The notes under the pieces: model-generated | Database searches by the model: none | Told to the model about the DNA's origin: nothing | What the model saw: the letters and a program-made list of their open reading frames with translations, nothing else | Translations under genes and position numbers: made by a program | Shown here: positions 18,313 to 27,818 of the stretch, in pieces | Layout of the letters: every line of letters starts with the position of its first letter | Position numbering within the stretch: the first letter of the stretch is position 1 | NCBI RefSeq assembly: GCF_000744735.1 | Contig: NZ_JQMM01000001.1 | Coordinates: 992,001-1,056,000 of the forward strand | Direction: 5' to 3' | Source: Porticoccus hydrocarbonoclasticus MCTG13d | Lineage (GTDB): Bacteria; Pseudomonadota; Gammaproteobacteria; Pseudomonadales; Porticoccaceae | DNA length: 64,000 nucleotides

Positions 18313-19071
18313 TTATACAAAAACCGGGATGGACTCCATATGACCGACCAGTTGTGGCCGGTATTCCCAGTGAGCCTCAATGGTATTCTGGGTGAGCACA
18401 TCGCCGGGTTTTCCCTGTGCGGATAATCTTCCTTCCTTCATCAATACACAATGGTCGCAGTAGCGCAGTACATGGTTGAGATCATGCAGCACGGCGATGA
18501 CTCCGTAACCGCGTTGGCGGCATAGTGAGCGGGCCAGTGCCAGTATTCTGTGCTGTTGTTTGAGATCCTGTGCCGAGGTCGGTTCGTCCAGCACCAGCAA
18601 GGGTGGTTGTGTGGCCTGGCTCAATTGCAGTAGCACCCTGGCCAGATGGACTCTTTGCTTCTCTCCTCCGGACAGTGATGGGAATGCCCTGCCCATCAGG
18701 TGGTGGCAATCCGTGTCTTTCATCAAAGCAGCCACCTGCTGTCTGCCTTCCTGACGGGACAGGGAAAGTGGGATCATTCCCATGGCAACAATTTCGTCGG
18801 CAGTAAATGAAAAGCCAATCTGGCTGAACTGGGGAAGTGCGGCTAGGTGTCGCGCCCTGTCCAGTGGATCCCACTGGCGCAAGGATCGCTGATAAAAAAG
18901 GATGTCACCGGTGACAGGCAGATCACCGCCGATGGCCCTGAGCAAGGTGGATTTTCCCGACCCGTTTGGACCGGCGACCCCCACCATCATGCCCGTGCCG
19001 ATGCTCAGTTGCTCAACGACAAGGTGTGGCACTTTGCCGTGTTGAGAACGGAGATTGGTCAATTCAAGCAT
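18313..19071 (-). CDS. hmuV: Heme ABC transporter ATP-binding protein
   Basis: An ABC ATPase of about 252 residues with Walker A GPNGSGKST, signature LSGGEKQRVHLARVL, Walker B LLVLDEPTSA and an H-loop (AVLHDLNHVLRYCD). It powers heme import through HmuU. The start MLELTNL is preferred, as in homologues; an in-frame ATG at 19092 overlaps the end of the permease gene and is a possible alternative. Last gene of the tonB-exbB-exbD-hmuTUV operon. Confidence 0.92.
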   Translation of the reverse strand: MLELTNLRSQHGKVPHLVVEQLSIGTGMMVGVAGPNGSGKSTLLRAIGGDLPVTGDILFYQRSLRQWDPLDRARHLAALPQFSQIGFSFTADEIVAMGMIPLSLSRQEGRQQVAALMKDTDCHHLMGRAFPSLSGGEKQRVHLARVLLQLSQATQPPLLVLDEPTSAQDLKQQHRILALARSLCRQRGYGVIAVLHDLNHVLRYCDHCVLMKEGRLSAQGKPGDVLTQNTIEAHWEYRPQLVGHMESIPVFV

Positions 19072-19082
19072 AGCGGTAGGCC

Positions 19083-20105
19083 CTAGTTCCATTGACGCCG
19101 TTGCTGGATTAACAGCGCCAGAAAAAAGGGCGCCCCCAGTAGTGCAGTGACCAGACCCACCGGCAGTTCTGCCGGCTGTACCACCAGTCTTGCCATGAGG
19201 TCCGCCACCAGCAGGAGCAGGGCACCGCAGAGTGCAGAGAGCGGGATCAGGCTGCGGTGGTCAGGCCCGGTCACCAGCCTTACCAGGTGCGGTACCACCA
19301 GACCAATAAAACCAATAATACCGGCGTAGGCGACGGAGATGCCGACCCCAACGGCGACCAGAATAATCAGCTGCTGTTTGAGCCCTTCCACGTTGATACC
19401 GAGGTAGCGAGCCTCACATTCCCCGAGTACCAGTGCATTCAATGCGGACGTCTTCCTTTGGAATGCAATAGCCAGGGCCACAACGGTGAAAAATCCCAGC
19501 CACAGGTTTACCTGACTGGCGCCGGCAAGACTGCCCATCTGCCACAGGCTCAATTGGCGAAGCTTTTCATCGTTTGAAAAGTAGCTGATAAAACCGATGG
19601 TCGCACCGGCAAAGGCGGAGATGGCCACTCCGGCCAACAGGAGTACCAGTACTGAGGTGCCCTGTTTCGACCGGGACAGGCTGTAGACCAGCATTGTGGT
19701 GAGCAGGCCGGCGACAAAAGCACTCACGGGCACGGCCAGAGGACCTATGGAGGCGGGAAAAATAGCGATAGCAACAATAGCGCCGACCGCAGCCCCGGAG
19801 GAAACGCCGATAATGCCGGGGTCTGCCAGTGGATTGCGGAACAGTCCCTGCATCACTGCGCCACACTGTGCCAGCATGGCGCCGACAAACACAGACAGCA
19901 GCAGCCTCGGCAGTCTCAGCTCAGTGACGACTACCCGCTGGTAATCATCCAGTGTGCTCCAGTGGGTGCCGAACAGGGTATCGCAGAGTGCCAGTAGGCT
20001 CTCTGTTGGCGGTAAATCCAGCGCGCCCTGCAGTAGCGACAGCAAGCTGCCGAGGATAATCATGGCAACCAGCGCGATACCGGAGATCATAACGGGGAGT
20101 CGCAT
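19083..20105 (-). CDS. hmuU: Heme ABC transporter permease, FecCD family
   Basis: A 340-residue inner-membrane permease with about ten segments. It has the FecCD motifs QGLFRNPLADPGIIGVSSGAA and GIIGFIGLVVPHLVRL, the latter contacting the ATPase. It transports heme from the periplasm to the cytosol with HmuT and HmuV. Its start codon abuts the hmuT stop codon (shared base at 20105). Confidence 0.94.
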   Translation of the reverse strand: MRLPVMISGIALVAMIILGSLLSLLQGALDLPPTESLLALCDTLFGTHWSTLDDYQRVVVTELRLPRLLLSVFVGAMLAQCGAVMQGLFRNPLADPGIIGVSSGAAVGAIVAIAIFPASIGPLAVPVSAFVAGLLTTMLVYSLSRSKQGTSVLVLLLAGVAISAFAGATIGFISYFSNDEKLRQLSLWQMGSLAGASQVNLWLGFFTVVALAIAFQRKTSALNALVLGECEARYLGINVEGLKQQLIILVAVGVGISVAYAGIIGFIGLVVPHLVRLVTGPDHRSLIPLSALCGALLLLVADLMARLVVQPAELPVGLVTALLGAPFFLALLIQQRRQWN

Positions 20106-20947
20106 CAGTTCGCCTTTACTGCAAGGATCAGTTGTCTGGCTTCTTCAATGGACGCTAGGCTCAGTCCTGCGACCAGTGTGCTGCCATCAACGGCAATAAT
20201 GTGCCCGAATCGGGCGGCCCGGCTGTGCGTCAGTACCGGATTGCTTTTGATAAAGCTATCCAGAGCGTGGTCTTTTTCCTGCCCGGCGAGAATGATGATG
20301 TCGGGGTCCATGGCGAGCAGGGATTCTGCCGAGACAGTGCGGTAATTGGTGAAATCTGCAACATTGTGGCCGCCGGTGAGGCGGATGAATGCTTCGCCAG
20401 TGGTGCCGTGGCCGGCCAGGCGAAGCTTGGCGGGATCGGTGGCCAGCAGGAAAGCGGCACTGCTGCCTGTTATAGGCTGGCTTTCCAGGGCTAGCAACTG
20501 TTGATCCAGTCTTGCCAGCAAGGGTGCCACTGTTTCAGACAGGCCCAGTGATTCGGCCACTCGTTGAATATTGTCACGCAACTGCTTCGGATGATCTGGA
20601 GAGGACAATTGCAGCAGGGTGACGCCCGCCTGCCTGAGTGCATCAAGTGCGGGTGCCGGACCCATATGCTCACTGCCAATCACCAGCGTGGGTGACAGGC
20701 TCAGCAGGCCTTCTGCAGACAGGTTACGGTGGTAACCGACGATTTTCAGTGGCCGGTAATCCGGTGGCAGGTGGCTGGTGACATCCACGGCAACCAGATA
20801 CCTGTCCGCCCGCAGAGCAAAGATCAGCTCAGTGACCAGCGCATCGGTGCTCACCAGCCTTGTATCGGCCTGTGTTGTGGCAACAGCGCCAAATAATACC
20901 CCGGCCAACAGGACTGACATCAGGGATGAGCGGAGGAATTTTTTCAT
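20105..20947 (-). CDS. hmuT: Periplasmic hemin-binding protein
   Basis: A 280-residue class III (BtuF-like) binding protein with an Sec signal peptide (residues 1-27, ending TQA) and two lobes joined by a long helix. Motifs include VGYHRNLSAEGLLSLSPTLV and LAGHGTTGEAFIRLTGGHNV, the latter typical of HmuT. It delivers heme to HmuUV. It overlaps exbD by 4 bp (ATGA), showing a tight operon. Confidence 0.93.
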   Translation of the reverse strand: MKKFLRSSLMSVLLAGVLFGAVATTQADTRLVSTDALVTELIFALRADRYLVAVDVTSHLPPDYRPLKIVGYHRNLSAEGLLSLSPTLVIGSEHMGPAPALDALRQAGVTLLQLSSPDHPKQLRDNIQRVAESLGLSETVAPLLARLDQQLLALESQPITGSSAAFLLATDPAKLRLAGHGTTGEAFIRLTGGHNVADFTNYRTVSAESLLAMDPDIIILAGQEKDHALDSFIKSNPVLTHSRAARFGHIIAVDGSTLVAGLSLASIEEARQLILAVKAN

Positions 20948-21357
20948 GGTTTCGATTCCATCAGAATTTGGGTGTCGGTCATCTGTCGTTCATTCAGCAG
21001 CGCCAGCAGTTTGACCAGCGACTCCACGGATGCGCGGCTGTCGGGGGCGACCGTCACAGGCCGGTTTTTGTCATCCAGCTGGGGCAAAAGGCGGGACTGA
21101 AATTCCTGCCAATGGTTGTAGCGCTGTTCGCCAATACCCCAGTGGGGCGAGTCCTGATAGAGCGTGATCAGCAGCCGTTGAGGTCCCTCCTCCAGTTCGC
21201 TGGTAGCCTGGTCGGTATCCGGAATATCCACGGGCAGAGAGAGCAGTCGATGATTGGCGGTAAGCAGCAGGAACACCACGACGATAAAGATGATGTCAAT
21301 CAACGGGGTCAGTTCCAGGCCTGCTTCCAGCTTGATCTGGAGGGGCGAGCGAATCAC
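20944..21357 (-). CDS. exbD: ExbD-type proton-channel subunit
   Basis: A 137-residue protein with a short cytosolic tail, one membrane helix containing the proton-conducting Asp (LTPLIDIIFIVVVFLLL) and a periplasmic domain. With ExbB it converts proton flow into movement of TonB. It overlaps exbB and hmuT by 4 bp on each side. Confidence 0.93.
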   Translation of the reverse strand: MIRSPLQIKLEAGLELTPLIDIIFIVVVFLLLTANHRLLSLPVDIPDTDQATSELEEGPQRLLITLYQDSPHWGIGEQRYNHWQEFQSRLLPQLDDKNRPVTVAPDSRASVESLVKLLALLNERQMTDTQILMESKP

Positions 21358-21905
21358 GGCAGGGTACCCATCGAGACGCCATCGAGCTTCAGCAGTTGCA
21401 GGTTGATAAACTGTTCAGTCCCGCTTATCAACTGGTCGACCCACATATTGAAGCCGTGTGCGCCCACCAGTGCTGGCACCGCAATGATCAGTCCGGCGGC
21501 CGTTGTTTTCATGGCGATCCCCAGCCCGCCGGCAAGCATGGCGGGCTCAATGGGGCCCCGTTGTTCCCCCAGGGTATCAAAGACCTGTATCAGTCCAACC
21601 ACTGTACCCAGCAGTCCCAATAGTGGCGATAGCAGGGCGAGTATCTGCAGTAGCCGGATACCGCTCGCCAGCCGCCGTTGTCGGTGTTGCAGCCACACGG
21701 CAGCAATTTCCTGCTGGATATGTTTTGGCTGTCCAGCGTGTCCTGTCATGACGGTCAGGCTGTCCCGTCTGAGTTTGCCTCGCACGGTTGTGTAACCAAT
21801 CACAACCAGCCGCTCTGTCAGGATGATCAAGGACAGTAGCGCACAAAGTGAGAGCGGATAGGCCATTGGGCCCAGTTGTTGTTCAAGCAGTGTCATCAGA
21901 TTCAT
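21354..21905 (-). CDS. exbB: ExbB/TolQ-type proton-channel subunit
   Basis: A 183-residue MotA/TolQ/ExbB protein with three membrane segments and the conserved tract LLSPLLGLLGTVVGLIQVFDT, then GLGIAMKTTAAGLIIAVPAL. It is the scaffold of the ExbBD motor for TonB. It is followed by exbD with a 4-bp overlap. Confidence 0.93.
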   Translation of the reverse strand: MNLMTLLEQQLGPMAYPLSLCALLSLIILTERLVVIGYTTVRGKLRRDSLTVMTGHAGQPKHIQQEIAAVWLQHRQRRLASGIRLLQILALLSPLLGLLGTVVGLIQVFDTLGEQRGPIEPAMLAGGLGIAMKTTAAGLIIAVPALVGAHGFNMWVDQLISGTEQFINLQLLKLDGVSMGTLP

Positions 21906-21920
21906 GGGACGTAGCAGGCA

Positions 21921-22676
21921 TTAGTGGTAGGTTGATTTTTTCAGGGCGAATTGCACCGGAACCCTGACCCTTGATTCGGCGCTCTTGCCATTTATCCGGT
22001 AAGGCATGAACTCCCAACTGGCAACGGCCTGTAGTGCGGCCTCGTCCAGTACAGCGATTCCCGAACTTTTGCTGACTGACAGCTGACGCTGTTCGCCCTC
22101 GTCGTCGAGCCAGATATCCAGCCAGACTGTGCCCTGCTGGCCCCGCTTGCGAGCAACTGTGGGGTAATTGGGCGGTGTAGGTGGCCTGGCGAACAGAGGT
22201 TCGGTAACCAGCGGCGCTGTATGAATGCCCTGCTGTTTGGGCGATTCAGGCTGGCTAGCCACAACGCTTGCCGTATCGTCAAGCTGCCCTGTCTCGTCCT
22301 CCCTTGTGGCGTGCGGCCGCTTCGCTTCCGGGATTTTTTCCCGAAGTGGTTTTGTCTCTGCAGGGGGTTCGACATTCGGCTCGGTAGTCACTTGGGGCTG
22401 CTTTTTTTCAGGTGTGCGGGCTACCACTGGCTCTGAAGCAGGGGGCTGTCTGTGCTTTGTTGTGGCAATAGGTTCAACAGCTTTTAGCATACTCTGTTCG
22501 CGGCGGAATGAGATCGACACCGCCACTGGCGCGGTGTGAAACGAGGACGCCGATTCAGCAGATGGCGCTTCTGTCGGCGGTAGAGTGATTGCCCAGCTGT
22601 GGGCAACCAGAGCCATCAAAAGGCTCCCGCTCCGCCAAAGCAGTGTTGGCCAGTATGTTTTCAGTGCTTTGCCCAT
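21921..22676 (-). CDS. tonB: Energy transducer TonB
   Basis: The 251-residue protein has an N-terminal membrane anchor with the S-H pair (LMALVAHSWAI), a long proline/glutamate/lysine-rich periplasmic spacer, and a C-terminal TonB domain (YPTVARKRGQQGTVWLDIWL ... SSGIAVLDEAALQAVASWEF). It transmits energy to the outer-membrane heme receptor encoded divergently. First gene of the heme operon, 55 bp from the Fur box. Confidence 0.95.
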   Translation of the reverse strand: MGKALKTYWPTLLWRSGSLLMALVAHSWAITLPPTEAPSAESASSFHTAPVAVSISFRREQSMLKAVEPIATTKHRQPPASEPVVARTPEKKQPQVTTEPNVEPPAETKPLREKIPEAKRPHATREDETGQLDDTASVVASQPESPKQQGIHTAPLVTEPLFARPPTPPNYPTVARKRGQQGTVWLDIWLDDEGEQRQLSVSKSSGIAVLDEAALQAVASWEFMPYRINGKSAESRVRVPVQFALKKSTYH

Positions 22677-22731
22677 AACCGAGATGATTCAAATGTCAGT
22701 GGTGCCCATGGTATACAGTCGGCCTCTTTTT

Positions 22732-22756
22732 GTAAATAATAATGATTCGTATTTAC
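22732..22756. promoter_or_regulatory. Fur box between tonB operon and heme receptor
   Basis: The 25-bp inverted repeat GTAAATA-N11-TATTTAC has AATAATGATTCGTATT at its centre, resembling the Fur consensus GATAATGATAATCATTATC. It lies between the two divergent heme transcription units, where iron repression of both would be expected. A fur gene is present at 56649. Confidence 0.75.
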
Positions 22757-22890
22757 ATTTGAGGTTGGTGTGTGTAAATTGCTGTTCCCATAGTTGGGTA
22801 AGTAGTCGGGTAGGCTGATTTGGTTTCTTGCCAAAAGCGTCGCTATTCCGGGTGCAATTAGTGATGGGGAACAGTGATGGGGAATCCGTT

Positions 22891-24963
22891 ATGAATGATT
22901 GGCAAAAACAGAAAAACTTTTTTTCAGTTGGCTGGTATCAACTGGGTCTGGTGCCCGCGTTACTTCTGTCGTACCCGGCGGTCACTGTTGCCGTCGAGGC
23001 CAACGACAATACTGGTCAGTCTGCAGAATCTTCGGCCTTTGAAGTCGCACCGGTGGTGGTCAGTGCAACCCGGGTAGAGCAGGACATTGACGACGTATCT
23101 CGTGCCATTGTGGTGATAGACGAGGATGAAATAAGCACCATGCAACCCCAGTCGGTGGCGGAAATATTGCGCTATCAGCCAAATATTACGGTATCCGGTG
23201 GCCCCAGACCCGGCAATCAGTCGGTCAATATTCGGGGGCTGACCGGCCAGAAGGTCCTGCAAACCATAGATGGGGTGCGTCAGACATTTGAGTCTGGTCA
23301 TCGTCCCACTTACTTTTTGGATCCTGAGCTAATTCGTGATGTTGAAGTTCTCAAAGGGCCCACCAGCAGCCTGTGGGGTTCGGGTGCACTTGGCGGGGTA
23401 GTTTCCCAAAATACCATTTCTGCCAGAGATTTGTTGAAGCCGGGTGCCAATCTGGGTGGCTTGGTCAAATCGGGTTACAACAGCAACAACCATCAGCAAA
23501 CCACCACCACAGCATTGGCCGGGCGAGTGGGTAATGTAGATCTGCTGGCCAGTGGTTATTACCGGGATGCCAATGACATCGAGCTCGGTAATGGTGACGC
23601 CCTGGCGGGCTCAGCCACGCGGGATCAGGGCGGATTGCTGAAGGCAGAATGGCAAATCGACGACCAGCAATCCCTGGCGATTAATTACCGCCGTGCCGAA
23701 GTGGAAGGCGGTGTGCCTTCCAATGGTGCCGCTAATCTAGGTAGCAGCAATTTCCTGATTGACCGGGATCAGCGAACGACCACCTGGTCAATGGAATATC
23801 ACCTGGATACCAATTCTCCCCTGGTGAACAGTCGGCTGCTGGCCTACAGAAACAAGGTGGAAATGGATGAGTCCAGGGTCAGTGATGGACGCTACGATTC
23901 CACTGAACTGGTGGTGCGGGGTATTAACCTGAACAATCTTTCCATGATAGGTGATATCGCACTGCTCTACGGGATTGATGGTTATCGAGAAGAATTCGAT
24001 GCCCGCCGGGGCGGCATAGACCGCCCTGCACCTCCGGATGCGGAAACCGATGTCTGGGGCGCATTTGTACAGGCCACCGTACCGCTCTCGGAAGCCTGGA
24101 AACTGGAACTTGGTGTCCGTTATGACCGCTTTGAAACCGAGGCTAAGAACCTCAATGCTGACAGCAGTGACAGCGATGTCTCCCCATCGATTGCTGTCAT
24201 CTGGCAGTCATCGGACTGGTTGAAACTGACCCTTCGCCACGATCGGGCATTTCGGGCCCCCGGGGCGGAAGCCCTTTACAGTACGGGAACCCATTTCTGT
24301 ATGTTCCCGGGATTTTGCAACAGCTTCCTGCCCAATCCGGATTTGAAGCCCGAGCAAGCGGCCAACACAGAACTGCTGGCCAATATGCAATTCGAGAACC
24401 TGTTTGCTGATGACAGCCTGCGTATCAATGCCGCTGTTTTCCGCAACAAAGTGGATGACTTTATCGAACAGATCGTCACAGACCCTACCTTCTTCCCGGT
24501 GATGGACCCCGGTTATACCACCTGGGTGAATGTGGATGAGGCGGAGATAAAGGGCTATGAGCTGAGTGCGGATTATCGGCTTGACCAGTGGCAGTTGAAA
24601 CTGGCCTATGGCCAAACACGGGGTGAGGATGATAAAACCGGTGATGATCTCACCAATATTCCTGCCGATACTTTCTCGGCTGACCTGAATTACCGTTTCG
24701 GTGCCAGGCCATGGTTGGCTGGAGTACGCTTTACCCATGCCGCCAGGCAGGATCGTACCGACTACCCGGAGAACACGGCGGGTCAGGAGTACAGTGATTA
24801 CAACATCACGGACCTGTATGCCAGCTGGCAGCCGGAAAGTCTGAACGGCGTCAAGCTTGATCTCACGGTCAACAACGTCACGGATAAGCACTATCGGCGG
24901 GCCTGGGAAGAACTCTATGAGTCAGGACGGGAAATTATCCTGACGGCAACTTACCGTTTCTAG
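22891..24963 (+). CDS. TonB-dependent heme/hemoglobin receptor
   Basis: About 690 residues. A signal peptide is followed by a TonB box region (EVAPVVVSATRVEQD), a plug domain (about 60-170, with NIRGLTGQKVLQTIDGVRQ) and a 22-strand barrel ending in a terminal aromatic (TYRF). The FRAP motif (AFRAPGAEALY) and NPDL, which place it in the HemR/HmuR heme receptor group, are both present. The ATG at 22891 follows GGGGA; earlier in-frame TTG/ATG codons would spoil the signal peptide. Confidence 0.94.
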   Translation: MNDWQKQKNFFSVGWYQLGLVPALLLSYPAVTVAVEANDNTGQSAESSAFEVAPVVVSATRVEQDIDDVSRAIVVIDEDEISTMQPQSVAEILRYQPNITVSGGPRPGNQSVNIRGLTGQKVLQTIDGVRQTFESGHRPTYFLDPELIRDVEVLKGPTSSLWGSGALGGVVSQNTISARDLLKPGANLGGLVKSGYNSNNHQQTTTTALAGRVGNVDLLASGYYRDANDIELGNGDALAGSATRDQGGLLKAEWQIDDQQSLAINYRRAEVEGGVPSNGAANLGSSNFLIDRDQRTTTWSMEYHLDTNSPLVNSRLLAYRNKVEMDESRVSDGRYDSTELVVRGINLNNLSMIGDIALLYGIDGYREEFDARRGGIDRPAPPDAETDVWGAFVQATVPLSEAWKLELGVRYDRFETEAKNLNADSSDSDVSPSIAVIWQSSDWLKLTLRHDRAFRAPGAEALYSTGTHFCMFPGFCNSFLPNPDLKPEQAANTELLANMQFENLFADDSLRINAAVFRNKVDDFIEQIVTDPTFFPVMDPGYTTWVNVDEAEIKGYELSADYRLDQWQLKLAYGQTRGEDDKTGDDLTNIPADTFSADLNYRFGARPWLAGVRFTHAARQDRTDYPENTAGQEYSDYNITDLYASWQPESLNGVKLDLTVNNVTDKHYRRAWEELYESGREIILTATYRF

Positions 24964-24989
24964 TGGCGACAGGGTATAGGTAACCAACA

Positions 24990-25388
24990 ATGACAGCGTG
25001 GGACGACAATCAGGGGATGTCCGGGGATCAGGCAGAAGCACTGCTTCGGCTATTGGCCGAGTGGGGGAATACAACCACTGTCATCGTGCATGGCGGTTGT
25101 GTGTTCGAGTTCAAGGGGTGTTTTCCCGCCGGTAGCCTCGGTGAGGGTTACTACAATCTCGACGGTGGCAGTTCGGGGCTGCACGGGCACATCAATCTCG
25201 GCAGGATCCAGCGGGTGGCTTTCCAGGCGCGTCCCCACCGGGGCAGAGAGAGCTACGCCTTTGTTTTTTTGGACAAGGACAGCGAACCCATTTTCAAGGT
25301 CTTCCTGGGCAGAGACAACGATGGCGAATTATTTCCCGGACAGGTAGCCGAATTTCATCGTATTAGAGAGCACCGCTCGGTGCAGTGA
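24990..25388 (+). CDS. hutX: Cytosolic heme carrier, HutX/HuvX family
   Basis: The 132-residue protein shows the HutX core: FEFKGCFPAGSLGEGYYNL, GLHGHINLGRIQRVAF and FKVFLGRDNDGELFPGQV. Family members bind imported heme and hand it to HutZ. It is shorter than the usual roughly 165 residues because the N-terminal region is reduced. It lies between the receptor and hutZ in what is probably one operon. Confidence 0.88.
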   Translation: MTAWDDNQGMSGDQAEALLRLLAEWGNTTTVIVHGGCVFEFKGCFPAGSLGEGYYNLDGGSSGLHGHINLGRIQRVAFQARPHRGRESYAFVFLDKDSEPIFKVFLGRDNDGELFPGQVAEFHRIREHRSVQ

Positions 25389-25407
25389 CGAATATCAGGA
25401 GAGCAGA

Positions 25408-25932
25408 ATGAGAGAGTCAATTGTGCAGAAACGTATTAATGAAGAAGTGGTCAACTTTATCAGTAGCCGCAAAAGTCTGATGTTATCGACTCTTACAATG
25501 GAGGGAACACCCTATGCCTCCTATGCCCCCTTTGCGATTGGCGAAGAATGTCTGTATGTGTTGATCAGTGAAATTGCCCTGCATGCCGTTAACCTTCAGC
25601 ATTTTCCGGAAGCCTCTGTCCTGATCATCGAGGATGAGGACAGTGCCGGCGAGCTGTTCGCCCGGATCAGGGTAAATTACAGCGTGCAGGCAAAACACAT
25701 TGAGCCGGATGGCAAGCATTGGGCCGAGGGCATAGCACGACTGGCCGACAGACATGGCGAGCGTATTAATCACCTCAGCCAGTTGGCAGATTTCAAGCTG
25801 TTTCGACTTGTTCCTCAGGGTGGACGTTATGTGAAAGGTTTTGGTCGGGCATTTTCCCTGGCGGGAAAAACCCTCGCCGGTGAAACAGTGGATCACCTCA
25901 GGGATGGTCACCAGAAACGGGACGTGGCCTGA
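25408..25932 (+). CDS. hutZ: Heme utilization protein HutZ (HugZ family)
   Basis: The 174-residue protein has a split-barrel flavin-oxidoreductase-like fold (SLMLSTLTMEGTPYASYAPF, HAVNLQHFPEASVLIIEDED) and the C-terminal tail LVPQGGRYVKGFGRAFSL typical of HutZ/HugZ heme oxygenases, which degrade heme and release iron. AGGAGAG precedes the ATG. It lies 19 bp after hutX, whose product delivers its heme. Confidence 0.9.
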   Translation: MRESIVQKRINEEVVNFISSRKSLMLSTLTMEGTPYASYAPFAIGEECLYVLISEIALHAVNLQHFPEASVLIIEDEDSAGELFARIRVNYSVQAKHIEPDGKHWAEGIARLADRHGERINHLSQLADFKLFRLVPQGGRYVKGFGRAFSLAGKTLAGETVDHLRDGHQKRDVA

Positions 25933-25964
25933 AATATCCATTAACCGGAGAGGGGAGAATCGCT

Positions 25965-26435
25965 ATGGAACCACAATTCCTGTGTGTGCATCACAGGCAG
26001 TTTCTGTCAGCCAACCCCTGTACGGCAAGGCGTTACTGGGAGCGGTGTATGCAGGAAGGGCAGGTGTTTATGACACGCAGCCACTATCGGTCAGCGCTCC
26101 CCCATTTTGGTAGCGGTTTTGAAATTGCCATGATTCTGTTGGCCAATGACTGTCAGCCTGTAAAGGTTCAAGGCGGGGGGTATGCTGATGTGGAAAGGCT
26201 TGTTGATGCAGGCCATGGCACGGCTGTCTGTTACAGGCAGCTGGGGCAGTTTCATCTCGAGAAGAACTATCTGTTGACGACGTACTATGCGGTACTTGAG
26301 GCCGGTGAATTTGTCCGTGGAGATCAGTCAGCGATTTACCGGGAAGTCATTTCCAGGGCGCTGGAAAAATCAGCGAGGCCTCCCTGGCCAGCTCCGGACT
26401 CCCCGGTAGCGACCCGACTCAGCACCACGTGCTGA
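25965..26435 (+). CDS. Unknown protein at the end of the heme operon
   Basis: The 156-residue protein has no family I can name. It is soluble, with a Cys/His-rich N-terminus (FLCVHHRQFLSANPCTARRYW) and two helical stretches (ALPHFGSGFEIAMILL, LLTTYYAVLEAGEF) that look like a tetratricopeptide-type pair. GGAGAGGGGAG precedes the ATG and it lies 32 bp after hutZ, so it is likely translated with the heme genes. A heme-related role is inferred only from position. Confidence 0.7.
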   Translation: MEPQFLCVHHRQFLSANPCTARRYWERCMQEGQVFMTRSHYRSALPHFGSGFEIAMILLANDCQPVKVQGGGYADVERLVDAGHGTAVCYRQLGQFHLEKNYLLTTYYAVLEAGEFVRGDQSAIYREVISRALEKSARPPWPAPDSPVATRLSTTC

Positions 26436-26636
26436 GCAGGGCAATGCATTAGGATCTGTTCAAAATTTTCATCATTGATCCCGACAGGGTTGTCCACCAT
26501 CGAGTCGGTTTTTTTGGCATAACTGCAATACGGATCGGGGTTACCATCTGCCCTTGAGCTTGCCTATACTGTGGCACTGTTATATCGACTACAGACCGAT
26601 GTAACTGAACACGATAATAACGAGAGGGTGGTATCC

Positions 26637-27659
26637 ATGAAAAAAATCAAAGCTGTGGTTTATGGTGTCGGGACAATGAATTCGATCATTACCCGTATGT
26701 TGCTCGACAAGGGCGTCGAGATTATCGGGGCCATTTCCCGCAGTCCGGCAAAAGTCGGCAAGGATCTGGGGGAGCTCACCGGGCTCGGGCGCCAGCTGGG
26801 AGTCGCCGTGAGCAATGACGCCGCAGAGGTGTTGAGTCGTGGAGCCGATATCGCGGTTATCGCCGTCAACAGCTATATGTCCGATGCACAGGAGCAGCTC
26901 CGTCTGTGTGCCGAGCATGGTGTGAATGCGGTGACGTTGTCTGAAGAAGCACTGTACCCGTGGGACACCTCGCCCGAGATTACTGCTGAGCTGGACAGCA
27001 TCGCCAAACGCACCGGTGTGACTTTGACGGGTTCCGGTCATCAGGACAGCTACTGGCTCAATATGGTGAGCATGTTGATGGGTACGACCCATCGTATAGA
27101 CAAAGTGCTGGGCCAGGCCAGCTGGAATGTCGACGATTACGGCCCCGAACTGGCTCGCGAGCAACAGGTTGGCACCACCCCGGAGCAGTTCAATACGTGG
27201 CTGGAGTCCGCTTCGCGCCCACCCACCTTTGGTCGCAACGTGTTGGATGCACTGGTGGCGGATACCGGGCTGACGCCCGTGTCGATTACCACGACATCGC
27301 GGCCGGTACTGGCGACGGAACCTCTGCCGGTCGCCTCGCTGGGAATCACGGTTCCCGTTGGTAATGTTCTGGGTTTTACCGATATCGATGAAATTAAAAC
27401 CAGTGAAGGGCCGAGCTTTGTGTTCGAAATGACCGGTTGTGTGTACCGGCCTGATCAGGCTGACATGAATCACTGGAAAATAGCGGGGGAGCCAGACGTT
27501 GAGCTTTCCAATGGAGCGGTTCCCACCGCGATGACCACCTGTACCCAATTGGTCAATAGAATTCCCGATGTGATTAACGCCCCGCCCGGCTTTATCACTG
27601 CCGAGAAGTTACCCCGGCTGCGCTATCGGGCATTCAGCCTGGAAACCTACTTAACCTGA
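26637..27659 (+). CDS. NAD(P)-dependent dehydrogenase of the 2,4-diaminopentanoate dehydrogenase type
   Basis: A 340-residue enzyme with an N-terminal Rossmann fold (VVYGVGTMNSIITRMLLDKG, residues about 6-25) like dihydrodipicolinate reductase, and a C-terminal domain with SGHQDSYWLNM near residue 145. The overall pattern matches NAD(P)H amine/diaminopentanoate dehydrogenase-like proteins. No other genes of ornithine fermentation are nearby, so the substrate is open. The ATG at 26637 was chosen; an upstream in-frame start at 26571 has no support. Confidence 0.75.
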   Translation: MKKIKAVVYGVGTMNSIITRMLLDKGVEIIGAISRSPAKVGKDLGELTGLGRQLGVAVSNDAAEVLSRGADIAVIAVNSYMSDAQEQLRLCAEHGVNAVTLSEEALYPWDTSPEITAELDSIAKRTGVTLTGSGHQDSYWLNMVSMLMGTTHRIDKVLGQASWNVDDYGPELAREQQVGTTPEQFNTWLESASRPPTFGRNVLDALVADTGLTPVSITTTSRPVLATEPLPVASLGITVPVGNVLGFTDIDEIKTSEGPSFVFEMTGCVYRPDQADMNHWKIAGEPDVELSNGAVPTAMTTCTQLVNRIPDVINAPPGFITAEKLPRLRYRAFSLETYLT

Positions 27660-27818
27660 CAGAGTTGCCGCGAGAGGCCAAGCGAGGACGATACCCGGTG
27701 GTTGGATTATCCGAATTGTCTACCGGGTACCGGTCCAAAACGTCGTTCGGATCGTAGGAGTATTGATTGGCCGCTGTCCCATCGCGGTTGTTATGAACCC
27801 TGCGACACGAGAATGACT

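Noticed and set aside
26589-27548. Open frame of 319 codons on the minus strand opposite the dehydrogenase
   Set aside because: The plus strand encodes a coherent Rossmann-fold enzyme with a ribosome site; the reverse frame has no recognisable motif.
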